Shown here: piece by piece, positions 1-12,500 of the stretch
How positions within the stretch are numbered: position 1 is the stretch's first letter
Layout: each line of letters opens with the position of its first letter
DNA from: Krasilnikovozyma curviuscula
Lineage: Eukaryota; Basidiomycota; Tremellomycetes; Cystofilobasidiales; Mrakiaceae
Reading direction: 5' to 3'
NCBI GenBank assembly: GCA_014825775.1
Contig: MVAQ01000238.1
Location: 1-31,448, forward strand
Length of the DNA: 31,448 nt
Made by a program: the position numbers and the translations under genes
The notes under the pieces: generated by a model
The model's database searches: none
Seen by the model: only the letters and a program-made list of their open reading frames with translations
Told to the model about the DNA's origin: nothing

Positions 1-1809
1 GCCCCACCCCCACCTCGACTACCTCAAAAACAACCATCACCACCCCCAGCAGTACAGCCGCAGGTTTCTTCACTTGCATTCCTTCTCCAACCTTGGTCCC
101 CAGCCAACGATCTTTCCGACTCGAATGTCTCAACCCCCATGGCCTCAACCTCTCGCGTTCAACCCCTTTCGGAGCTTAACTACACTAACACTTCGCCTTT
201 CTATACCAATGTGGGAGGAAAAGAAAGTAATGAGCGGTCATCTTCGAACTACCATGCTTTGGAAAGGGAAGAAAAGCCAGGCGGTAGCGGTCCGGTGCAT
301 AGTCGAAGCTCACCATCCTCGCATGGGACAGCGAGCGAGGCTCTTCTTTCCTCTGGGAGAGACAACGCCGTGAAGTCAGAAGGACTACTGTCTCAACTGT
401 AAGTTCCTGGAACATTTCTCTGTTCAAAGGATGTGCCTCAATTTCCAGCCTCTACCTGTTTTTTTGCCAACAGATCTCACCACCACCAACCGCCATCGCT
501 TCACCAAAGGTCTAACGCACCGTCATCAGCATCACTATCACCAGAAGAAACAACTCAACTTGTGCCCCTCTTCTTTTCTCACGTCGGGTGGCTCTTTCCT
601 TGGATCACTCCACAGTCGGATCTCTCTCTCAACATCGGCAAAGACTCTATTCTAGCGTTCAGCGAACGGTTCTGCAACGGTGAGGGATCTCTGACGAGGT
701 ACAAGGAATATTCCGCCCAGTCAAAGTTGAATATGCTGCAGACTGGGGTCGTAGAGAGCGCGAGTGTCGAAGGCATATCAGCGCTTAGTTTGTTGGCATG
801 GAGCGAGCTGATGAACAGCGATGAAAGTTGCTCTGTGTGGTGTTCCATTGGTGTCAAGATGCTCCAGTCTCTTCGTCTAAATGAAGAACAAACTTTTTCT
901 TGCGGTGAGCATCTACAACAGCTGCGACTCCAATTCCATAACTTCTACGTCCTCGATCAGCTACTTTCCCTTCGACTTCAACGAGCGCCAATCCTTTCGG
1001 ACCAGTGGATAACGACACTGCCACCTCCCCAAACGACTACATGGGGATCGATCGTCAGACTCGCAAAGTTGATTGGCGAAGTCTCCAGTGCGATTTACTC
1101 GGCGAAGTTAGGGAAGGGAGACGGGATCGATCGACGAGGTGCCATGAGTAGGCTTCAGGCGGAGGTCGTTGCTCTTTTCCAGAAGTGTGTTAACTCCTGA
1201 GACTTATTACCGTGATTAAGAGTACCGCTGACACAATGCCTTAACCCCAGTCTCAACGAGGACCAACGCTTCACCGCTCAGAATCTAAAGACGGCAGTAC
1301 AAGCTCAACGAGCGGGGGAATTCCTCACTCTTCACCTGTGGTTCCATGCCCTCCTTCTCCTCATCAACTCTCCATTTCTCCTCCCACAAATTCTATTACC
1401 CTATGACACCTCAATCGAAGTCTCCCGATCTTCCGCCAGAACGATTTGCGAGCACATCCATCTGGCAGGTATACTGGATCCCAATCTGGTGACGACGACG
1501 CCTATGCTCGACACGCCTGTAAAATTCGCAATGGTCAGTTTCGAAGAGGAGGTAAAGGAAATGACGAACGCAGTGAAGGTTGGAGATGGACACAGTAGCA
1601 GCAACCGCAGCAGTCAACATTATCATTCGAAGGACAGAACGTCGTTAGATGGCCTGCCAACAGGCAGATGGGGAGGTTCGCCTGGCGTTGACATTGGTGG
1701 AAGTGGCTCGGGTGGTGGAAATCCGATGCTCAGCGGGTTCGCTAAACAGAGCGTAGAGACTTGTAGAAAGACGCTCATCGAAATGCAGGCTTTCTGGGCT
1801 ATCAATTAA
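1..1809 (+). CDS. Fungal-specific transcription factor (Zn2Cys6-type family), 3' part
   Basis: Probably a nuclear DNA-binding regulator; the gene starts before the window, so the expected N-terminal zinc cluster is not seen. Exons are 1-398, 474-1184 and 1251-1809, joined by GTAAGT...CAG and GTGTGT...CAG introns, giving 555 residues of open frame. The first exon is low-complexity (Ser/Pro/Gln-rich). The middle exon carries the alpha-helical fungal transcription-factor homology region (FFSHVGWLFPWI, then a helix around ALSLLAWSELM and the W-x-x-x-G-x-x-x-x-x-x-L-x-L-N pattern). The third exon has the typical FLTLHLWFHALLLLINSPFLL helix late in this domain. The last 80 residues are Gly/Ser-rich and end in a short helix. 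The targets cannot be told from this part. The gene is tail-to-tail with the RRG9-like gene, 148 bp apart. Confidence 0.8.
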
Positions 1810-1957
1810 ACCCAATGTTTTTAAACGTACTGAAGAGATAAGTGGTTGAATCGGTTGCATTGAAACGAATTTTTATTGTTGTATGGATCACAATGTGCGC
1901 TATCTTTACAAACCTGACTCAAAGCTTAGGAGAAAAGGTTGATTGATAAAGTTCCAC

Positions 1958-3439
1958 TCATCTCTTCTCTCTCCGATCTCTCTTCTCAAGCTCCAGCATC
2001 GCATCCATTAGCAACTTCTCCTCCAGCTCACCTTCCTTATACCTCTTCCCTTCGAACTCTCCTTCAAAATCTCCTTCCAGCTCTTCTTCCTTGTAGGCGA
2101 AAGGATCCCTTCTTGCTCTCGCATCCTTGACCTTCGACCAGTCAATTTCTCCTGTCCTACGAGTACTCTCATCATTTTCCAATCCATCACCATCATTATC
2201 AGAACTCCTCACTCTACCGAAGACATCAGCCTGTGGTATCTCCGTCGCAGCTAACCCGTTCTCCAACCACTTTGACTTCACAATCCTCCTCACCGCTTCG
2301 ATGGAGATGCCGTACTCTTGACTCAAGGTCGATAGACTGTTAGTGACGGGATCACTCCTGTGCTTGTTCTTGATAATCAACTGAACATCTCTCCCTACTT
2401 TCTTCTTCGGCTTCCAACCATTAGGGAACTTTTCTTTGTTGACAATACTTCGTAACTTCCAAGCGGGCAAGTTGGTGTCTGGATGGGGCATCACGATTTC
2501 TCTTTCTTCGTAACTAACTTCGTTACTAGTTGATGAGAGGTTTTGCACGTCGAGGATGGGGACTTTGATCTTTGGTCGACGGGATGCTGGGAGTAAACCG
2601 AATGTGTTCCCCCCTCGAAGTAGTTGCGCTTGTTGTACGTCGAAGTCTTCGGGGATAGGAGGTTGATACAGGAACGGTTTATTGTCGAATACCGAAGATG
2701 GGTGGGAGTTTAGAGGTGGTTTGGCGGAGGTTTTAGGGTGTTGCTGATGACGGTGTGAAGAAGTCGTGGATGAGGATGAAGTGGTCGACCCTGAGGGTCG
2801 CTGCTGGCTCCAAGAGCTTTCGTTGCTCCATTTGGAAGAGGACCTATGAGGCGGATCGTCTCGAGGGATGATGATTGGTGTGGGAGCTACTGGTTGTGAA
2901 GACGGCGCCGGTATAGGTTGAGGATTATGTAAGTAACTCCAATCTTTCGACTTGGAAGTATATTTGATTTGATCCTTGTTGATACCCATCAAAACCTGTC
3001 GGTTATGTTGTTCCCTAATATAAGAAGACTGACGTTAGTCCAGCGTAATTTTTTCTGAAACAGCGAGTATGACAAAAGCTGGGATTGACAGGCAAAGAAG
3101 TGCATACCTTCTAAGAACTTCCTCTTCTTTCATTCTCTGAGCATCCTCCTTCCTCCATGCTTCTTCCAGCTTCGCACTTAAGACTTCAGCCTCGCTCCTG
3201 GGAGCTTTCGCCGTTGGTTTTTTCAACCTTGAAGGACCAGCAAAAGGCTCAACTTCACGGCCAGATGATTCTTGTGCTGATGTGGGGTTCAGGCGCTGAT
3301 ATGACTGGGACTGAGGCGGACTGTACGTTTCCGAGAGTTCCACGGATGATTGCTGCAGGCCAAATAGAGCACCAGCTGAACGTCGAGGATAACATTGGTG
3401 GGACGACGAGGAGAGGGATCTGCAAACGGATCTTTTCAT
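1958..3439 (-). CDS. RRG9: RRG9/neugrin-family mitochondrial protein
   Basis: Two exons, 3439-3108 and 3014-1958, separated by a 93-nt GTATGC...TAG intron, encode 462 residues. The N-terminus (MKRSVCRSLSSSSHQCYPRR) is basic, Ser-rich and free of acidic residues, as in a mitochondrial presequence. Residues about 294-362 match the neugrin/Rrg9 domain: AWKLRSIVNKEKF, then GWKPKKKVGRDV, then EYGISIEAVRRIVKSKW, the helix-turn-helix-like end that typifies the family. Rrg9 is needed for respiratory growth and mitochondrial genome maintenance in yeast, and mammalian neugrin acts in mitochondrial ribosome assembly; the role here is inferred from the family. The middle is low-complexity (Pro/Ser/Gln) and the C-terminus is strongly charged (Glu/Lys/Arg). 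It is longer than yeast Rrg9, mainly because of the disordered middle. Confidence 0.82.
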
Positions 3440-5423
3440 GATCCTGTTTGAGATGTTCCCACTGTAGTTTGATAAATAATGATTGGAAGTCAGTTAGTCA
3501 GGAATCGCATTTTCGCGAGGTCTCTTTTCACCACTATGAGCTCGACCTTTCTTTCTCCTGGTCCAACCTTCTCTGGCTAAAATTCTCCCACCATCAACCT
3601 AACTGCTTAAGACCTCCTGTGGGTCTGAATGCTAATCTAACCTAAGTTGATACAAACCCCCCTTCCACCCTCTTGAGTACTTTCTCCCCATACACGACTT
3701 TACCCAACTCAAATCGCAGGCTGTTCCAACCTATCTCTGCTCGACTGAAGTTCAAGGCATACACTCTATCCTAGCCCCATTCGTCTCCTTCGAGGCTACG
3801 AGAAATTCGCAATGATCCAAAAGAAACAGGCACTCCTCCGGAACGTCCCAACCGCTCACTTGGTCTGGCTTTACCTTCCCTCCCTTTCATTATTCCTTCA
3901 TGGGAAAAGCTTTCCTTCTTCTCTTCTGCTGCAAAACACACAGAACTTTCTCATTCCAGCTGCAGCGTGAAGACCTCATTTCCTCCAAAATGTTGCGATA
4001 GAGCGCGGTACGCCAGACAGAATGTAGATTCTACTAGCACTTCTCTTCGTGAGAAAAGGACAGAATGATAGAAAGTCGGAGAATGAAGGGGTGTTTTGGA
4101 TCTGTTTGTGAAGCCAGAAGTGATTCCCTTAGGACTAGAGCAGTGTTCTTTTCACCAACGTACGACGCGTCTTGAATCTCAACACACAGGCAGGTAGAGG
4201 TGGAGCTCTTCGGATCAATACTACAAACAGGACACCTCCAAAGCAATAAAAAAGTACTCTGGCAGTACGCTTTCTCTTCCCGGAGAGAGCGAGCTGTTCT
4301 GAATCGTTCAATACCTAAAAACACGGTAGAAAAAGCTCCTTGCTTGCCTCACTACCGCGAGCTTGTCGTTCGAGGATTTTCTTCCAGAAAACACTCGTGT
4401 GACTGGGGGCTCGAAACCTCTGTCTCTGGAGGAATAGAGAGTAAGCGGTGGGAGAACGAAGCCGCAACCAGTGGACTTCAATTACAGAGAAATGACTGGC
4501 GAGAGCCATCATCATCAACAGTTCTTTCCTATCAATGTGAGAAACATATTTGGTTTCCCCTCCTGATTGAACAAACACTTATTCTGTTGGATAATTCTTA
4601 CCAGAGCCCTCACCATCTAGGTACTGCTGACCATCTCCAATTGTTCGCTCAGAGAAACCACCCCTCGCCCAAGCCCTTGCACAACCCTCTGATCCGGAGT
4701 AAACCCAACTTTCGAGTACAGGATTACTAGAGCTTTGGCTCGATTCCCGTTTCAGAGCGGTAGCTTGTGGGCTAGGCGTGTCGTGTGTGACGGAGAGTTT
4801 GAATGCCCATGTGATGCTGCTGGTGGTAGTCTAGATGATGTTGCTGCTTGGGAAGTGGGCTACAGGGCGAGGTTGTGATCTCTTGAGATGTGCAATTGAA
4901 GACCCCTCCTTCCTTTCCTTGTTTCTGTATTTGCACGGCGCCCGTCCATCTGCACATCCAACTGAAAGCCCACTCTGCCTTAGCCATTCTCTTTTTGTCC
5001 TGGAGTGGACGCAGAACATCTCGTTCGATAGTTTCTGTATGTAGTTTCTCATTCAGAGTAGAGTATTGCGAAGCGATCAGATATTGTAAGTGCCAGCTCT
5101 GGACAATAGATAAATCGCCTGAAACAGAATGATCCTCTCCCTTTGTGCTTTTTGGTGCGACTCCCACAAGCGAGCTTTTCCAGCACGAAGGCTCAATTCT
5201 CGTTCAGCAAACATTTTTGAACTCATCTGTCCCCAGATCCATCGCTTTTGACGTCGCTGGCTCCTGTGAAAACTCCCCACCAGAAACCCCTCAGGCTCGT
5301 TCGCTTCTGTCGACAGCACTCATCTAGGTAGGTTGGCGCAAACCCAGCTCATCACGAGTTCCTGGATGGCTGAGAATAACCCTCCTTTTCTAGAAACAGA
5401 ACTAAGTCATTTCTTGTACAGCT
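3440..5423. other. Long divergent intergenic region between RRG9-like gene and the MAP kinase
   Basis: About 2 kb lies between two divergently transcribed genes, much more than most spacers here. Open frames exist (for example 4200-4730 on + and 4772-5167 on -), but I found no splice-compatible extension, recognisable domain or convincing start, so I do not call a gene. The minus-strand frame 5167-4772 is the most protein-like. The part nearest the MAP kinase contains the two pheromone-type motifs listed separately. A possible 5'-UTR intron of the kinase runs from a GTAGGT near 5332 to the CAG at 5419-5421, just before the start codon. The region could hold a regulatory non-coding RNA or simply a long promoter. 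Confidence 0.5.
5120..5146. promoter_or_regulatory. Candidate composite pheromone-response element (TGAAACA plus TCCCTTTGT)
   Basis: TGAAACA at 5120-5126 equals the core Ste12-type pheromone-response element. TCCCTTTGT at 5138-5146 is the exact reverse complement of ACAAAGGGA, the HMG-factor (Prf1/Mat2-type) pheromone-response element known from basidiomycetes. They are 11 bp apart and about 280-300 bp upstream of the start codon of the Fus3/Kss1-class kinase. The 7-mer is common by chance, but the 9-mer is expected only about 0.02 times in a 2-kb spacer. Function is inferred. Confidence 0.45.
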
Positions 5424-7335
<1,912 letters not shown>

Positions 7336-7603
7336 TAATGGAAGCGCTGAGTTCGTTGCCACTTTCGACTTGAAGTCACCAGGTCGGCAGGCACGACCGT
7401 CACACTCGTCACGAAGTGGGCAATTATCGAAAGACGATCTTTCATTCTGTTTCTGCTGTTTGCATTTTTATATTGATGTTATGAGGAACTCTGGGAAACA
7501 ACTGTTTGAACCTTTCGCGAGATCACCTGGCTAGCGCTAACTGACTTCAAGCGTTGTCAACGCCTCCCTATGACCAAAACTAACATCGAAATCAAGCTAT
7601 GGA

Positions 7604-8273
7604 TCACGCTTCCTTCTTCGATGACTCCGTCCCGCCTTCGTCAGGAATCAAACCCAACGAAAACACGATTCCATTAGCCAACATATCCCCTATCTCTTTA
7701 CGGGATTTTCCTTCTCTCTTCTGTTTCGCTATGAAACCTTCAGTTATTTCAGCATTTCTTGCTTTCTGTTAGGGGACAGAGATGATCGAGTCAATGCCAA
7801 GCTGTCTATCAGCGTCGTTCTCCATCGCGAAAGGGATTTCCAGACTCACTTCTTTGTCCTGACTTCGACATTCATACAGATCATCCTTGAAAAGGTTACA
7901 TTCCTCCTCGTGTGTAGCCTTCACATAACACTGTGCTCGTCCAAACAGACCCAGGAACAGAAAGAGAGTCGGATCGTTAGCACTTTCTCCACCTCGTGTC
8001 CCGGTTCGTTCGAAAGTCTGCAAAGCCTCACATTTTTCAACATCTGGTAGAAAGGAAAGCATCGAGGGACAGCTGGACCATGAGAAGGAGTGTCAGTAAC
8101 CTTTCACGGGGACTTGTAGCAATTCCCATGCGACGAGCTCACCTGAGCCAATACCCTTTCCAGTTCCTCTCTGCAAAGCAACAAAATCAGCATTAGACCA
8201 CTCCTCTGAGCATCGGGAGATAAAGAATACTTACTCCTTCTGTGCCGAGGGGGTTATACTGCTGATAGGCCAT
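7604..8273 (-). CDS. Complex I twin CX9C subunit, NDUFS5 (15 kDa) type
   Basis: A small intermembrane-space accessory subunit of mitochondrial NADH:ubiquinone oxidoreductase. Five exons: 8273-8235, 8170-8143, 8072-8032, 7930-7850, 7765-7604; 116 residues. After splicing, RCFPFYQMLKNC and ECNLFKDDLYEC each show a C-(9 residues)-C spacing, the twin CX9C pattern of a CHCH fold, imported and oxidised by the Mia40 pathway. The RCFPF-Q start, the CY pair and the D-YEC...KE segment match NDUFS5. An intron falls directly before the second cysteine of the first pair, so the cysteine motif exists only in the spliced frame; reading straight through the introns hides it. The C-terminus is charged (Lys/Glu-rich). 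Length is close to the usual 100-120 residues. It is tail-to-tail with the MAP kinase and head-to-head with the CFAP20 homologue. Confidence 0.83.
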
Positions 8274-8404
8274 GCCTAAGAATTTCTGATTGAAGGGGTT
8301 GGAAGGACGAGGTCGCAGTTCGAACCAGCTCATAACCACGAAACACTCAGTACCTCCAAAACGCTTCATTTGGGCATCATTTGGCTGAGAAAGACTATAG
8401 GGAT
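8274..8404. promoter_or_regulatory. 131-bp bidirectional promoter
   Basis: The start codons of the complex I subunit (-) and the CFAP20 homologue (+) are only 131 bp apart, so both 5' leaders and core promoters must fit here or overlap neighbouring exons. I see no TATA box; the segment is of mixed composition. Shared regulation is inferred from spacing alone. Confidence 0.5.
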
Positions 8405-9227
8405 ATGTTTTCCTCCACCCTGCTCCCAGAAACAGTCTGTTTGCTGTCTTCGTCCTCGTTTCCTTCGCCGCTCTGGTCAACTTGTGAGGATCCCAAGCTA
8501 CCTGAAGACTCAGGCGTTGTCCTGCTTCAGGATTCCACTTCAGAGATTTTGGAACCGAGTAAATCGTCTAATTTGGGCCTGATTGGTGTCTCGAATACTG
8601 GCAGAAATCGACTTCTTCATCCCGCAATACACATTCAGTCACCGACCCTCTCGACGACGTATATCCAAACACCCCCATCACCGTTCCTATCTGGGAGAAA
8701 AGGGCTAGATATATCTCTCCCCTACATCCACTTCCAAATGTGTCCTTTGGGTGACAGAGAGTGCTCAGTCGAGGTCGGGTTCAAGTTGTCTGGAGCAAAT
8801 TGTCGAGTCAGAGCTTCTACGTTCCAAGTAAGTTTTTTTTTTTCTATTCTGGGTAGATCAGAAAATTCATGGCAATGGTCTGGTATCACAGCGCTCCACC
8901 AAGTTGAAGACGCCCAAATCCTCATCGGCAATGTCGTCTCCACTACTTGTTGTCCCTCTTGACTTCCCGAAACCCCAGCCTCACACTCTCACAGATTGGT
9001 TAGAGTTTCACCTTCATTTGCCGTCGCTGGTACCTTGGTTCCGATCCCCCAGTCTCAAAACAGCGCCAGATGGATCGAGGGTTGGGAGATATCCTTCATC
9101 TAGTGCTGGTTTAAAAGTGAGCTTGACGTATGTGAGGATCTACGCGAACTGTCGAGTGCGAAGAGTCTGGATGACGGAGGGCAGTAAGAAGTTAGAGCCA
9201 GAATTGGAGATGTATGCCGCTATCTGA
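8405..9227 (+). CDS. CFAP20/BUG22 (CFA20-domain) homologue
   Basis: Two exons, 8405-8827 and 8892-9227, joined by a 64-nt GTAAGT...CAG intron; 252 residues. The protein aligns with CFAP20 along its whole length: it starts MFSSTLL...PLW as CFAP20 starts MFKNTFQ...LQIW; residues 83-108 contain STTYI-x-x-P followed by a G-x-x-LP strand; 134-149 read RVRASTFQRSTKLK, like CFAP20 RFRASNYQSTTRVK; 177-187 read DWLEFHLHLPS, like GWNQIQFNLLD; and 221-231 read YVRIYANCRVRRVW, close to the hallmark VQIHANCRIRRVY, then a Glu-rich turn and EMYAAI for FKLYLPV. It is longer than CFAP20 (about 190) through inserts at 30-75 and 190-215. CFAP20 is an inner-junction protein of ciliary doublets and also acts in transcription-coupled processes in animals; which role survives here is unknown. 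A longer frame begins at 8381, but MF matches the family start. Confidence 0.82.
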
Positions 9228-9542
9228 TCCTGAACCCTGCGTCCTAGCGCCAACAATGCAAGCTGCAGACGCTCTAATGAATTTCCCTGTTGTAGTTGCA
9301 AGATATTTTTTTCTGTTTTATGGCTGAGCTTTCAGAGTGAAGAAAAAGCGTTTAATTTCATCTGCCCGTCTCTAAACGGTGTCGTTTGATGTGCTTCTTG
9401 CGCTCATAGACATGATGCTTTTGCAAGACTGAACGATATCCATAGTCATTAGGAAAGCTACTTTATTCATTTTTGGTATGCTGCGAAGCATGTCTTGTTA
9501 TACAACTGACTCCTGTTGAACCCGCAGCCCGTCAGTGGCAGT
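9228..9542. other. Convergent spacer between CFAP20 homologue and OPT gene
   Basis: This 315-bp spacer separates two 3' ends. It is AT-leaning, with a T-run near 9307 and AATTTCAT-type stretches, and presumably holds both polyadenylation regions. No gene, RNA or repeat is visible. Confidence 0.5.
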
Positions 9543-12500
9543 TTAATGCCATCCGGAAGCCTCACCGAAGTACCCGACGTCTGGAATGTCGAAAGGAGCA
9601 CATCCTGAAGCATCACAACCCTCATAAGTCACGTTATTACTTTTGCGACGGAGAAAAAGGAAGATGAGGGTCAGAATTGGTAGCGCGGAAGATTTTGTGG
9701 AAGGCCAAAAACTCACCCCCACCAGTCAATGAAGACGTCCTGATGAATCGAAACGATAACGTTGACCGAAGGTAACACGTTGACAACACGATCAGTATTC
9801 AAAATAGACGAATAATTAATTGTTTACAAAAACAGAGAGCGAAGGCACATCAGTAGAATTCACGCTTTCACACTGCCAGTGCCAATCACTCACAGTATTG
9901 TTGATAGCAGCGAACACAATGATACTACAGAGCGGGATGGCTGCTCCAAGAGCAGCGGCGATCAAATAGTTGTACTTAGACCACCAAGCGAGGTATCTAG
10001 TCTTGAGGTAAACCATGGAGATATAGCCAACGACGAGACCAGGAGCAGAGTTGGCGATTGTAGAATATGGACCCCAGATAAGAGCTGGAAAGGATGAAAC
10101 AGTGCAACAGTGGAGGAAAGAGCGCCATAAAAGGATCAGTTCCTCATCTCAGGGAGTATCCAACTTTTCAGGAAAACTCCGGAACAACTACTCACTACCA
10201 GTAAGCAGTACTGGAACATGTGCCTTAGCCCAGATGGATCTTGGGTATTTCTTTCTCAAGAAGTAGAATGGAATAGGGAGAACAGCGCCTGCGAAAGGAG
10301 CGGTCTCTCAGAGGATGTTTTCAAAGGAATGGACTAGGAGGGCACTTACCAATAGCGAATCCCAAAAGAAGCAACGAGTAGATACCTGGATGGGCTCCAA
10401 AAACTCTATTGGGGCCAAGGGTACCTTGACGAGATGAGCAACTTCAAGTCAGCTATTGCCTGTGGAGCCTCGAGGATTGAACATTGAAAACACCACAAGA
10501 CGATGAATGAAACACTAAATCTTACCCCAGAAAACAGAAGCAGTGAAGAAGGTCGCGACACCAGAGCAGATAAACTTATTGGGTTGATCGACGGTGCAGA
10601 CCCCTGGGATGTTGTTCATTTGGAAGTTGAGAATACCGGCAGAAACGAAGGAGGCGATGAGGGTACCGTAGAGCTGAGCAGAGAAGGTCAGTCTTGGCGG
10701 AATTTTCATGTAATGTCCTAGTTTCAAGTCCTGCGTGAAAGTCATGGCGTTAATCAAGCCCATGACACCGAAGGATTTGAAGTAGCTGCGATGGTCGATG
10801 TCAGCTTCTGGCGCACCCAGCGCTTACAATGGACAAAAACTCACTTCATCGAAATAGCATTTCCTGGGTAGCAGAGACCACCAATGAATTCCGCGAAGAC
10901 GTTCAAAGTGACTGAGAGGTACAGTTGGTAGGTCAGAATGAAGAACACGTTGGGGAAGAACTGAGAAGAGGAGTACTTTGAGTTCCAGTGATGGAATAAA
11001 TGATACCAATAGGAATGATCAAGACGATAGTCAAAGCACACCCGAAAAAGATTGAGGAGACATTGGCGTTGGTAGGGTAGGCAGTCAAACCGGCAACTCC
11101 CATCACGATGGCGAAAACAGTGACGATCGCGTACCACCACTCTGGGACCTCTGTTGTGTATTTATCGAGCATAGTCAGAGATGATCTTTTACCTGGGATG
11201 ATACTACGTACCATTGTACTTCATCATAGCACGGTTGTGGTAATCCTGGAAGGCAGCGTTGCCTTTCTGCCCCGCTCTGATCGACTTGTAGGCAGTCTTG
11301 AGCCCACGGCCGATTTCGTTTCTGTGATAAAGCAGAACATGAACCAGGGTTGCAGCATAAGTTGCGAAGAAGCCAGCGTAAACTATTAGCTGCCGGTTGG
11401 TGGGCACGTGTGAGTAGTGTGTGCCGGGAAAGGACCGCAGGAAGAGGGGCGAGGGGCAAGAGAAAAATGAAGAAGTCGGTGAGTATCACTTTACAGACTA
11501 CATTTAAGCTAAAACATTCAAAAGTGGTCTTACGTTCGAGGCTCCCATGTAAGGCTGTGAAATGTATGGTCAGTTTTGGTGTTCGGCGATGACAGTAGAG
11601 TGATGCTTACCTTGCTGTAAGCCTCATATTTTGCAACATCGAGATTGCCAGCAGAGTCTAAGACTGATTTAGAAATGAGAAATCAGTTGTGTTCTCGAAA
11701 TGAACAAGTATATTAGTAACACTCACTCATGGTGACGTTGTATGCATCTCCGAATCTATCAAAAATTCTGTTGGTGTTCATTGGTAAATAGCCAGTAGAC
11801 CAAACGTTGCTGAAGTACAAAGCAAGGATGACGGGGGCAGAGAGAAATCCACCAATGCATGCATTGACGGTGTTGAAGTATGGGCTGTGAGAGAGAAACG
11901 GACACAAAGCCAAAGGTCAATCCCCAGAAGTCACAGTGGAAAAGACATCTGCTACTGACTAAATCATGTAATCGGTACCACCCTGTTGAAGTGAAAGCGA
12001 AAAAAGCGTCAGTCGGCTGCGCTTCCAGAATAACAGCAATAGTAGTAAGTCTCGACATACAAAGAAATTCCAGTCAAACGTTGGCCATGGGTTCAAACCA
12101 ACACCGTAGATCAGACCGGTAGCGGCAGCAAGCCTGACGTTGTTTGGAGCAATCCAAGTAGTCCAGTTAAAGTAAGACAAGGTCTGGAAGAGGACATCTG
12201 ATAAAAATGAGCTAAGTGTTAGCACAAGAGTTCCCTTTGAAAAGTAATGTGAACGGTCTAACCTGGAACCCAGAAGTCTTAGAAGTTCAAGTGAGAATGG
12301 AACGAAGTTAGTTGAGAGATGAATGCCTGCTGGAAAGGACGAAAAGGGGGAAACCAAAGCTTACAAATGAACATAGCGGTGAAGCAGATCATGAAGACCT
12401 TAGCACGTGAGATGGTCCATCCGTTAGCAGTGTAGTTAGTGGACGTGTGGAAGGACTTGTTGAGCGCGATCTAACATTTGTGATGAGCGATTATTAGCGG

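Noticed and set aside
4200..4730. 176-codon plus-strand open frame upstream of the MAP kinase
   Set aside because: No recognisable domain, irregular composition rich in Ser, His, Trp and Arg, and no splice-linked neighbours; a competing minus-strand frame covers the same bases.
4772..5319. Possible minus-strand gene (frames 5319-5077 and 5167-4772) divergent from the MAP kinase
   Set aside because: I tried to join the two frames with GT-AG introns but found no junction that keeps phase; no family is recognised.
7769..8062. 97-codon minus-strand open frame as a gene by itself
   Set aside because: It runs through two introns of the complex I subunit; only the spliced reading restores the twin CX9C pattern.
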